Source: Phascolomyces articulosus (lineage: Eukaryota; Mucoromycota; Mucoromycetes; Mucorales; Lichtheimiaceae). Taken from it: a DNA stretch of 64,000 nt. The notes under the pieces were generated by a model, which had not been told where the DNA came from, made no database searches, and worked only from the letters and a program-made list of their open reading frames with translations. This document shows positions 23,225-33,610 of the stretch, one piece after another. The stretch is from NCBI GenBank assembly GCA_025677815.1, contig JAIXMP010000010.1:1426001-1490000 (forward strand). Direction: 5' to 3'. Every line of letters begins with the position of its first letter. The stretch's first letter is position 1. Both the position numbers and the translations under genes were made by a program.

Positions 23225-24178
23225 ATGACCACAACACCGATATCACGTATGCTTTATCCTTATCCATGGGATCTTGCAGTTCGAGCCAACCAACAACGTT
23301 ATCCAACCCACGAGCTAGTCCCTATACTTAAGCGTTCCGAAATTTTGTTAGACGAAACGTATTTCTCTCAACATGACCTGGATAGTATCAATTCAATTTG
23401 TTCTAATGATCAACAGCAACAAGCCATGGTCTTTGAACCTTATCATCAAGGCCAAGACCAAGACCAAGAATTATTCCCAGATGGCCGAGCACCTAAACAT
23501 CTTGAGCAACACCCTGAACTGTTACCACCTAGTGATACAGTGGCTGTCGTCGTCTTTGTCAATAATATCACTAAAAGCAAATGCAATGACGATCACCCAA
23601 CACTTGAAAATATTATACCCCAAGTAGGAGTACGAAGAATTGTACGACGCGTTTATTTACAAACACCCAAAGCAGCACAAACAGCATTACGTATGAATGA
23701 AATGATCATTCGTCATGAATCTTGGATAGATCCCAAACGACGAGAATTACGTATTGTTACCTGGAATGAAACTTGGGCTAATACAGCATTAGTGGGGGAT
23801 GTGACAGTCTATCGAGGCATATCTGATCCAAGTGATTGGCGTGGCAAAGTACCTGTTGCGCCTATGGTGGAAAAGACAGCAAGAGGAAAAGATCATCCTC
23901 CTCATTTTTTGTTTGTGGGACCTATTCTTCAAAAGAACAATCACGATCAAACAATAACAACATCATTATCATCACCAACCAATGTATCACAACAGCAACC
24001 AAAAGATACTATTGAATGGTGTTTATTTTTACAATATGCTTACTTCAAGATATCACCTACATTACGAATTCCTTTTCGATCCATGATTGAAACAAAATGT
24101 TTAAAATGCTATCATCATAATACTCAAGAAGGAAGAAAATTGGATATGGAATTTATGCAGCAGCAACAAGATAATTAA
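23225..24178 (+). CDS. divergent PRELI/MSF1-like protein
   Basis: Single exon, 317 residues. The N-terminus YPYPWDLAVRANQQRYPTHE matches the first strand and helix of the PRELI/MSF1 domain (PF04707; typical form HPWE-VxxAxxxKYPNP). The central part RHESWIDPKRRELRIVTWN followed by a strand and VTVYRGISDPSDW matches the core of the domain, and the C-terminal IETKCLKCYHHNTQEGRKLD matches its last helix. Between these lie two insertions: ~60 Gln/Asp-rich residues (~55-115) and a Ser/Thr/Gln-rich loop (~235-262). Family members (Ups1, Ups2/Ups3, PRELID) shuttle phosphatidic acid or phosphatidylserine across the mitochondrial intermembrane space, usually with Mdm35. The divergence and insertions mean the lipid-transfer function is uncertain. 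Confidence 0.65.
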   Translation: MTTTPISRMLYPYPWDLAVRANQQRYPTHELVPILKRSEILLDETYFSQHDLDSINSICSNDQQQQAMVFEPYHQGQDQDQELFPDGRAPKHLEQHPELLPPSDTVAVVVFVNNITKSKCNDDHPTLENIIPQVGVRRIVRRVYLQTPKAAQTALRMNEMIIRHESWIDPKRRELRIVTWNETWANTALVGDVTVYRGISDPSDWRGKVPVAPMVEKTARGKDHPPHFLFVGPILQKNNHDQTITTSLSSPTNVSQQQPKDTIEWCLFLQYAYFKISPTLRIPFRSMIETKCLKCYHHNTQEGRKLDMEFMQQQQDN

Positions 24179-24508
24179 GTACATGTGCCTAGTAAGAGTA
24201 AAGAGGAGTCCAGACACTTAATAAGATATACACAGACACAGGTACAACAATCAATACAACATATATGAAGATGGAATATCTAAAAAGAGAAATAAAATGC
24301 TGAAAATAAATTTTACATACTGTTACACAAACAAAAATCCTTCCTGTTTGTTTCCATTTACTTGTGTTCAATAATTTTGTATCGTGTTACCATCGCTTTA
24401 ACACTGTTTTATTTTAACCCTCTTCTTTCTTTCTTCTTCTTCCTCTTTTTCCCTTTCTTTTTCTCTTTTCCCTTTTCATAATAATAAATATATATCCAAA
24501 ACGTTCAT
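24179..24508. other. intergenic with pyrimidine-rich leader
   Basis: Spacer ending in a CTTTCTTTC-type tract that is probably the 5' leader of the RhoGAP gene. Nothing else seen. Confidence 0.5.
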
Positions 24509-27500
24509 ATGTTTTCTACATTATCCCTCGTCGATGACGATGGTTTTGGTCCTTCATGTAGTGGATGTAATAATATTATCGATGAGGGATCAGTTATAGC
24601 TTTTGGTGATGCTTTATTTCATCTCGATTGGTAAATAATAATAATAAGAATGAATCCAGGAACATAAGTATATACAATACCCTCGATTATTCATATGTTT
24701 CAATAATATATGTGGCTCATCATCGTCATTTTAAATATATATTTAGTTTTACCTGCGCCAAATGTCGTCGTCCAGCTGATTGTGAATCTAATTTATTATT
24801 ATTAAGTGATGGTCGACCTGTATGTGAAAGTTGTTCTTATAATTGTTATGTTTGTAAACAAGTGATTCGTGATGAAGCTATCATGACAGGTAAAAAAAAT
24901 AGTAATAGATAATAAATATAAATATATATATATATTATATAATAATATTATCCATACTCATACATATATACATTGCAATTACGCATAACAAATAAGAATC
25001 TCAATCTAATAAATTATATAAATTAATATATTATATTTTATTATAATATATATATAGGTGATGAAGCATATCACGCCAATTGCTTTCGATGTACATCATG
25101 TAAACGTAGAATTGAAGATTTAGTATTTACTCAAACAACCAAGGTAAAGATGTAGTAATAGTAATAGAACAGCATCTTTTTTTTAACATAATAATTTGAC
25201 CCTGTTGGTTTCACACACAAATACCCTTTTCTTTCTCACTCTATATATAATCATATGCCTCTCTTCTTTAACTGATTATTTGGTTCCAATAGGGCATCTA
25301 TTGTACACCGTGTCACGAAAAACGTAAATTGGAAAGACAAAAACGTAAAGAAGAAAAAGAGCTTCGTAAAAAACAACAGCAACAACAACAATATAATTTG
25401 GCTTATGCTACCAAATCTTTACCTTCCATTCCTTCTGGATATCATCAGGTATGTCTATATCTTTATATATATATATATATAGATGCGCGTCTCTTTATCT
25501 CAATTGTAATCATCAAGTCGGGACTTGTAAAGCTTAAAAAATTTGCTGATCTTTATTATATTTTACTATTATTATTATTGTATAACAATGGGCGGGTTAC
25601 TCTAACATTAATATAATTGGGATTATTAAAATAGTCATCCACATCAACATCATCACCGACATCCAATTCAACCAATAACCCTAGTCCACCACTTCCAACA
25701 CCGCGTCCTGGTGCCTTAAATGAACGACCTTACATGGCCAATCGACACGCAAGCCGTTTATTCGATGCAGATATGGTTTCCAATTACATGGAAAATGAAC
25801 ATAAAAACCCTCCGACACCGGCTCGTTCCAGAAGTAGTTCCATGGATAATGTCAGTAGCCAGAAACGTAACAGTACAATTCTTCAACAGCATTATTTACA
25901 ACCGACACCATCACGTTCCACGGGATTATCTTCTCCACCGAATAGTGGGAAACGATTATCTGTGATCCCCGATCATCAAGAACCGCCTATGCCTTCATTA
26001 CCAACAAGAACCAGTAGTGATAGTAACCATAGTAGTCAAGGGAGTCCCTCCCCTCCACCGCGACCCCCTCGCCCACCCATGATGTTGAACAATACTGGAT
26101 TATCTTCATCTGCTTCTTGTTCTACAGCAGCATCCTCTTCTACCAAAACATTGGATATGGCATTACCTGATATTCCATCTTTAAATTTTTCTTATTTTGA
26201 TAATGATTCTGCAGAATTACTCAATTTAACCAAAGATTTAGGCGTCTTTGATGCCAAATCAACGACTATCTTCGGCAATAATGAAAAATTAAAACAAGAA
26301 GCCGCAAGAATTGTCAAGGAGGATCAAGATAAAACCAATAGTAGTAGTGTTCGAATTGCTCAAGCTTCTCGTGTACTATCTACTTCATTAATGGACGCGT
26401 TTCCTGAACCACCGACATATAATAATCAACTACAACTGGCAAGCTCTTCACCGACAGGGGACGAATTACCAGATAATGTAGCGCAACTCAAATCCCAGCT
26501 TCAATTGTCCAAACGTAAATTAGCGGACACAGAAGCTAATTTTCAAAAAATTAAGGTAACACAGCCATTTGCATATATAATTCTCAGATGGGAAGTCTCT
26601 CCCCCCACATTTACTCTCTCTCACTCTCAAACCATCTTCTTCTCCGACGACTCCTCTTTTTAATCATGATGATGCGAGAAAGAATAAGCTTATTTTGGAC
26701 CCTTTTCACATGAAATACTCATATCTGAAAAAAACGATTCTTTTAGGACGCGAGTAAACGAGCTCTGGATGAATTCCAAAACGCCAAAGAAGAATTTGCC
26801 AAAGAAAATACCATTCGACAACAACATGAAAAGACGATTCAACAATTACAACAACAAATCTCACTAATGTTACAAGCGCAACAAAACGACCCTCGAAGTT
26901 TTATTCTCAAAGCCAAAAATGATATTGAACGTTTGGCCAATGTACGTGTTGAATTAGAACGTACATGTGAAGAACTCAAACAATATCGTAATGTATTAGC
27001 CAATGAAAACATTACTGTCTACGAACAACAACAAGCTGGTCTTGCCATGATCAATACCGACATGGATTCTCGCAAGGTGGAACGAGAAGCGTTGGCGAAT
27101 GAAACACGAGAATTATCCAAATTAAGAGACGATGTAATTAATGAAATGATCATGTTAAATACCAAGAATGCCGAATTAACCAATATGAACAATGATTTAT
27201 CACGACGTGTCACTGAACGAGAACGTGAAGCTGCGGCTGTCATGGCAGGCACCAATTTTATTCGTCGCGGATCAGAAGAACAATCTACTGCTAAAATTGT
27301 TGCAAGAGATAGTTTCCAAGGAACACAAGCTCCCAAAGTATTTAAAATCAAACCTAAAAACTTTTTCAAAAAGTCCAACAGTACAGATAATTGGCCATCG
27401 CCTTCTTCTTCAACAACCGCATCTGCTGCTGCTAATGCTGGCATGTTAATGACCAGTAGTAGTACTTTAACTCTTGTCAACAGTAATAACAACAACACGA

Positions 27501-28447
27501 ATAATGGAGGTACACGGCGCCATGCTTTCCATGCTGTCTCATTTCTGAGGCCTACAAAATGTGATGTTTGTAATGATAAAGTATGGGGTCGTTCAGATCT
27601 ACGATGTCAAGGATGTGGATTTATTACACACGCCAAATGTTTGAGTCATGCACCCCAAGCCTGTTCTGGAGAACATCAAAGTCGAAGCAACAGTCTAGAC
27701 GATATTGGTAATACAGGATTATTTGGTCTGGATTTATCAGAACAAGTCGCCAAAGAGGACCGATCCGTCCCACGCGTTGTAGAACAGTGTATTGATGCCG
27801 TCGAAGCCCGAGGTATGGATTATGAAGGCATTTATCGAAAATCGGGTGGCGCGGCCCAAATGCGAACGATCCAACGTGCTTTTGAACGTGATTTACCCTT
27901 GGATCTCGACGATGATGAAGAATTCAATGATATTTGTGCTATCACCAGTGTGTTGAAGCATTACTTTCGGAAGCTTCCGAATCCTTTACTTACTTTTGAA
28001 CTTTATTCTAAATGGATCGAAGTGGGCACCATGGAACCCGGTCAATCAAAACAGGATGCCGTCATTGGCATATTGGATCAATTACCTAAGGCTAATTATG
28101 ATACCCTCAAGATGCTGGCTCATCACCTTTATCGGTAAGTTTGAAAAGGAAGATCTCAAAAAAAAAGTTTTTTTTTTTTTGTTTTTTACTATATCTGGTT
28201 TTTCGTATTATTATTTTTTTCTCACTCACTCAACGCATTTGTCAATATGTTCTATAAACGCATTATTATTATATATAGTGTTCGTCAACAAAGTAGTGAA
28301 AATCTCATGACGACAAAAAATCTAGCTGTTGTATTTGCTCCTACTTTGATGCGAGATCAGGATGGCGCAAGAGATTTGCTCGATATGAGCTATAAAAATG
28401 CTACTCTTGAGTATCTCATTAACCAAGCCATGGAATTATTCCCTTAA
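24509..28447 (+). CDS. LIM-coiled coil-C1-RhoGAP protein
   Basis: Seven exons (24509-24630, 24747-24889, 25058-25143, 25293-25448, 25635-26555, 26747-28134, 28279-28447) give 994 residues. Two LIM zinc fingers occupy residues ~12-125 (CSGCNNIID ... HLDCFTCAKC, then CYVCKQ ... HANCFRCTSCKRRIED). A long Ser/Pro-rich linker with SH3-type PPPRPPRPP follows (~145-330), then a coiled coil (~460-630), a C1 zinc domain (~735-782, HAFHAVSFLRPTKCDVC ... GCGFITHAKC) and a RhoGAP domain (~800-990) with the arginine finger in GIYRKSGG (Arg840) and NLAVVFAPTLMR near the end. It should switch off Rho/Cdc42-type GTPases in polarity and wall synthesis. The mixture of LIM and RhoGAP is as in fungal Rga/Lrg proteins; the C1 domain may bind lipid. 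Start is the first ATG before LIM1. Confidence 0.93.
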
Positions 28448-28814
28448 ACAAATACCAACCCAAATCCATCCTATCCATCCATTATTTATTTGTTTCCTTT
28501 TAAGCATCTATAAACAACAACAAACCAAACAATGATCACCCTTTTCCCGTTAACTCCATCTCCCCTCTTTTTTCCCCATAAAGATACCATGCTTATTGTA
28601 TTTAGTTTATTATTTTTCTTTTTCTTCTTTATTTTCCCTCGTACACGTTCAATTCCAACCTAAAAAAACTGTATCTATCTTAATGATAATCATTGATATT
28701 ATTTTATTGATTATAAAATCTGTAAAACTCTTATATAAAAAATATAATTAGTGTTTCTTTTTTTTAATAATATTTATTAATATAATATAATAGTTAATAG
28801 GTAATATAGCGTAA
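28448..28814. other. intergenic, convergent 3' ends
   Basis: Spacer between the stop codons of the RhoGAP (+) and DUF4112 (-) genes; AT-rich, no gene. Confidence 0.5.
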
Positions 28815-29839
28815 TTAATAATGATGCGGATTTTTTGGTAATGATTTTTTTTGTTCTTTTAATTCAATGGGTTGTGGCTGTTTTTGTAGATGATGTGTTT
28901 GTGATGATGAGGAGGAGGAGGATGAAAGTGCATCAAATGAATTTTGTAATAATGGTTGTTGTTGAAGATGTTGTTGTGTATGAGGAGAAGACAATGATCC
29001 ACCATCACCGGCACCTTCTTCTTGTTGGCGTTTTAATTGTTGTTTATTAAGATAGTTTTCTAATAATATCGCATTTCGTGTATTACATTTGTAGAAAACG
29101 TCCATAATGTCTCCCAAAATCGGCACAATTCCAAGCTATAACATTTTTTTAAAAAAAAATGAGTAACACAATTTATATCAAAAGTACGACCTTTAAAGAA
29201 ATAGATTCATTACCAAGAAATCGATAATAACATTCATCATCATTTGACTCATGACGGATTGTGGTAAATGGACTTGTGCTGCCGTTTGTACTAAATATAA
29301 CGACAAGACGAGACCAGCGAAATCTCCAATGACTGGAATAAGTCTATAGATAGTATAAATGCAATATGTATTAGATTTTTTATGCATTCAATTTCCTCTC
29401 TCTTGCAATTCAGCCCATGGTAACAAGAAATTTATATTACTGGACTATTCCTTATTAGCCCCCCAAGCCGAAACACACACTCATACACTTATATATCCCC
29501 TCCCCCCCTTTTTTGGTTTTTTTAAAGAATCTATTATTATTATATATACATATAGAAACGCTTTTTTATTAATACTTCTTACCCAATGATGGGGTCCAAA
29601 CCCACATGACAGCAACAACAACTTAACCCACTATCAAGCGTTCGTGCTCGAGATTTTACTTTGTGCAAGATCTTTTTTTCATGAGGTGTCAATAAATAGT
29701 GAGGGTCTTCCTTTTTTTGCCAAAAATAACGCTTCTTTTGTTGTTGTGGGAGTGCTTCTAAATCGGAACCAGGTGCTTTGGGTTTAGGTGTACTCGCAAT
29801 GACATGTTGAACACCTGCTTTAATGAGTGCATCTTTCAT
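28815..29839 (-). CDS. DUF4112 family membrane protein
   Basis: Three exons (29839-29583, 29343-29214, 29135-28815) give 235 residues. The middle matches the DUF4112 family (PF13430): LDPIIGLIPVIGDFAGLVLS, then NVIIDFLVLGIVPILGDIMD and a following YKCNTRNAILLENYL. Both GD-containing segments are hydrophobic hairpins likely to dip into a membrane. The N-terminal ~85 residues are basic and polar with a Cys cluster (SGLSCCCC) just before the domain, which could be a lipidation or metal site. The C-terminal ~85 residues are disordered, Gln/Ser-rich. The molecular function of this family is unknown to me. Confidence 0.85.
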
Positions 29840-30170
29840 TCTTGAAATGGGGTTCGTTTTTTTAATATATTAAATAGAAAAGGGAATTGATATTAATAAA
29901 AAATAAGAAGTATGTGCGTGTGAGAGAGGCGTTTTTTTCAAGAAAAAAAAGGCCCGCCAAAAAAAAGCGTTTTAATTTATATACAAAAAATCAGAAGTTT
30001 TATAAACAAAAAGTCTTGGCTTTCATTGTTATTTCGTTCGATTCATTTTTTATGGTATTTTGTTTATTAAGTTACATGTTTAAACAAATTTTTGGTTAGA
30101 GACATTAAAAAAAGGAAATATGGAGATGTGTGTACGTGTGTCATTTTTTAATATGTATATTATTCTACAA
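29840..30170. other. intergenic upstream of DUF4112
   Basis: Promoter region of the DUF4112 gene and 3' region of the dehydrogenase gene, both on the minus strand. No gene. Confidence 0.5.
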
Positions 30171-31353
30171 TTAGATAAGACCCTTGGCAACTGCCACTTC
30201 AGCATTCAAAACCGAACTACCAGCAGCACCCAAGACGGTATTATGAACAAGCAACATAAACTTGATATCCAAAACAGGACAAGGACGAACACGACCCACA
30301 GTTACTGCTTGACCCTTATCCAATTCACGATCCAATCGAGGTTGTGGGCGATCAGCGGCCTTATTGACCAAAATAGCTTGTTGAGGTGCTGAATGACATC
30401 CCAAAGCTTGAGGTTCTGTTGTGTATTCTTCCAAGACCTTGTAAATTTCTTCAACAGAAGGACATCCGTTAGCGAACTTAACGGATACAGATTCCAAATG
30501 ACCATCAATAACGGGCACACGGGTACAAGTGGCAGATACAATAGTGTTGGTCAAAGGTAAAAATTGTTGACCATCGGATCCACCCAAAATCTTGGATGTT
30601 TCCCATTCCATCTTTTCTTCTTCACCTGAAATATAAGGAACAATGTTATCCAAAATATCCAAACTAGGGACACCAGGATAACCTGAACCAGAAATGGCTT
30701 GTTGTGTATGAACGAGAATATGGGTCATGGGTCCAAAGGCATCTTGTAAAGCCTTCAAGGGGACAACAAGACCAGTGGTGGAACAATTGGCGTTAGTGAT
30801 CAAAAAGCCCTTGGATTGCTTATACACGGTGCGTTGGTATGGGATAATATCGAAATGGCTAGTGTTGACGGTAGGGACGATCAATGGTACAGTGGGATCG
30901 CGACGATAATTTTTGGCATTCGAAAAGACAACCAAGTTGGATTTCAAAAAGGCCATTTCTATATTTTTCCTTGTTTAGATCTCTTTTTTTCCTTGCCAAT
31001 CCCAATAATATATATATATCCGTCGTCTTTTTTAATAATAATAGTAACAGTCTAAAAGAATGAATAAACTTACCAATGTCGCCAGCGACATCAGCGTCCA
31101 AACCAGAGAATACAACATCGCATTCTTTGAATTCTTCGGGAACACAAGCCATAACAGTCAGGTTTTCGGTATTGGCAGGAATAGGCTTTGCTTGTTTCCA
31201 CTTGACAGCATCCTTATAAGGTTTACCAGCAGAACGGGAAGAAGCACCCAAAGCATGGATAGTGAAAACAGGATGATCTGCAAGAAGTAAAATGAAACGT
31301 TGACCTACAGTGCCTGTAGCACCAAGGATACCCACTTTCTTTGTAGGAGCCAT
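30171..31353 (-). CDS. HOM2: aspartate-semialdehyde dehydrogenase
   Basis: Two exons (31353-31074, 30958-30171) give 355 residues, close to the usual ~365 of fungal enzymes. The NADP-binding loop [13 protein letters not shown] is at residues 8-20, the catalytic cysteine is Cys152 in [10 protein letters not shown], and the following [10 protein letters not shown] and [15 protein letters not shown] stretches are typical. It converts aspartyl-4-phosphate to aspartate semialdehyde with NADPH, the branch point to methionine, threonine and isoleucine. Exon 1 ends in GAC ATT G with a consensus GTAAGT donor, and the frame continues as [15 protein letters not shown]. Codon use is biased towards C-ending codons compared with neighbours, as expected for a highly expressed gene. 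Confidence 0.95.
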
Positions 31354-32130
31354 GGAAATTTAATAAATAAATAAATAAATAAAAAAGGGTTGGAAAAGAA
31401 AAGGAAGTTATACTACGATTCGAAAAAAATAGGCTGCGATAAAAGATCTTCGATTTTTCTTTGGGTCTGTGTGACTCCTCTGGTCCACTTCTGACTCATC
31501 TAGATCCGACTTGCGCTTCATCAAATAGAAAATTATCAATAGATTTATGCTTCAAATAGATAGTGAACAATAGTACATTAGCCGAAAAAATAAAGTAATT
31601 ATTACCAAGGTTATATTGTTTTTATGCATGTTGACTTATCATAACGATGGTATGAATATTGTCATTGACATGTTAGATTTACCTGATACTAATACAAGTC
31701 ACTTTCTTACCACCAGCGTTACTTGATCCAAGCTTGCGTGGTCCTATTGTGGATTCATTCTTAGGCAGTAAATAAAGCAGTAAAAATACATATAAAAGAT
31801 ATCATTCTCCTCCCTCTTTATTTTTGAAATGCATTCAAATTATTATTGAAAAAGAAGCCTTTTGAATTACTATAAAGGAAAATTCGTAGCTGAATAGATG
31901 AATCGCCGAAAACAAGTAGAAAGCTATAAAAATTTTAGGTAATTTTATCATTGGTGCGACATGGGTAGTATATATTATCTTTGTAAAATTATGTAGAATA
32001 AGAAAAAAATCAATGTGAGCATAAGCAACATGCATTTTTACTACTAGTAATTACAGTCGTAACAAATAAAAAAGCCATTTCAGTTGAACTACATTATATT
32101 ACAGAGAGAAGTGCAATAAACACATAACAC
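31354..32130. other. intergenic upstream of HOM2
   Basis: Promoter of the dehydrogenase gene followed by AT-rich sequence. A minus-strand stretch near 31790-31680 reads as sensible peptide (PKNESTIGPRKLGSSNAGGK) and may be a coding relic; too short to name. Confidence 0.35.
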
Positions 32131-32652
32131 TACAGTCAACCCTCGATTTTTGCAACTCGGGAATTCCAAGGAAAGTGATGTATTAAGTAGAGCAAAATTT
32201 GGGAACTTGTCTCTTTATTATATTACATATATATATTAATGCATTATAATGTATACTGCACTACGGGAAAGAAACTTGTTATTATAACGGAGGATGGGAC
32301 AGAATCACATTTGTATCGTCATTGTCGTCCTATACAAATAAAAACATTGCTATTTCACGTGTATATATATAATAGTCATGCAATTATATTTATTTTTTCT
32401 TACCATTTTTTTTCTTTTTATCACCATAATTACACACACTGTTGTACGGGCATAGAACGATAACTTACAATGTGCATAAAAATGCTTATTTTTTTTGCAT
32501 TAACTGAAATAAATCTACTACTAATTAAATTCAACATCCTGAAAAACAGTTTACAGTTTGTGTATTGCAGTTTTATTAAGTATTTCTGAGAGTCCCGGAA
32601 ATCTGTTGCAAATAGAGTAGAGCAAGGCTGCAGAAACCGAAGGTTGACTGTA
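32131..32652. mobile_element. pogo/Tigger-like MITE (non-autonomous Tc1/mariner)
   Basis: The element runs from CAGTCAACCCTCG at 32133 to CGAAGGTTGACTG ending at 32650. The ends are inverted repeats: about 21 of the first 25 bases match, with differences that are all transitions. It is flanked on each side by TA (32131-32132 and 32651-32652), the target-site duplication of Tc1/mariner elements. Its length of ~518 bp and lack of any transposase frame mark it as non-autonomous. The terminal CAGTCAACCCTCG pattern is typical of pogo/Tigger-type ends. Copy number cannot be judged from this window. Confidence 0.8.
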
Positions 32653-33140
32653 CATATACGTTATAACACCATCATCATTAATGTCTAGTAATACATTTTT
32701 AAAACCATCCCAAACACTATCTGTTACAGTTTTTACGCCATACACAATGATTTTTCGGATACATTTGATGCCATACACAAGTTTGATAGCTTCATCCGAA
32801 GCACAATCCTTTTAGTTCAGAATCAATACTTCTAATGCTGAGCGATTATAGTCCCGTAAATTCTTGCAAAATTGGTGGGAGTCTTCCTTGGCTACCCATC
32901 ACGTTCCGCTTTTAAGTCAATGTCAATGTGACAGATAGTTGGTATACGCGCAGTAGTCTCCAATAAGTCCTCAGTTGGAAAACAACATTCGTAAATAAAA
33001 ATGAAAAACTTAGTTTAAGACCAATCATGGACAACGAATAAAATTCAAATCCACCATTCAAGCTACCCTCAAGTCATGCGGAAGCTTTTACTTCCTCCAC
33101 TGATGTCAACAACTATAGTAGCTAAAACATCGCAGAAAAA
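32653..33140 (-). pseudogene. decayed coding sequence beside the MITE
   Basis: Minus-strand sequence from about 32980 down to the transposon edge reads as protein-like peptide in pieces: FPTEDLLETTARIPTICHID, then after a frame change VAKEDSHQFCKNLRDYNRSA, a stop codon, and KDCASDEAIKLVYGIKCIRK continuing to the MITE. Further upstream (to ~33140) a DISGGSKSFR stretch precedes several stops. At least one frameshift and one nonsense codon break it, and the transposon lies at its 3' edge. I do not recognise the family. Confidence 0.45.
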
Positions 33141-33610
33141 TACATTTTCTTCATGAAAATAAATTTATTTTTATAATGAGAACAATGACATGGCTATATG
33201 TTGTTATTATGGATAGTAAGGAAAGAAACTAAAAGCGAGAGCAACGGAAAAAGTGCCTAAAATTTGATTCCATGTAAAATTACATCAACCATATATATAT
33301 CCCAATAAGTCAATATTTAAATATTGTCCTTTTATATATATGAATCGAGATTGATAAGGTCTACAGATGACAAGCCTAGTATATACTACATTTGATGATA
33401 CAGTACATAGAGGTGTGAAAACATATGCATTGCATTATAGCATTATTGTTAGAATAAAAAAATCAGCTGTAAAAAAAATGATATATTAAAATGATATATA
33501 TAAAATGCTATTTGCTATATGGAACAAACATCTGAAGTAATAAAATGTAAATAATGTAATGTATAAAACGATGTGTGTATGTGTGAGAGAACTAAAAGGG
33601 AAAAAGGAAT
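33141..33610. other. intergenic
   Basis: AT-rich spacer that includes the 3' region of the sucrose-type transporter. Nothing recognised. Confidence 0.5.

Noticed and set aside
23056..23331. Plus-strand frame with a poly-Ser/Leu run before the PRELI-like gene
   Set aside because: It is the translated TC microsatellite and overlaps the better-supported gene in another frame.
27019..27498. Minus-strand 159-codon frame inside the RhoGAP gene
   Set aside because: Antisense to a clear coiled-coil/C1 coding exon, with Leu/Ser/Val composition typical of such shadows.
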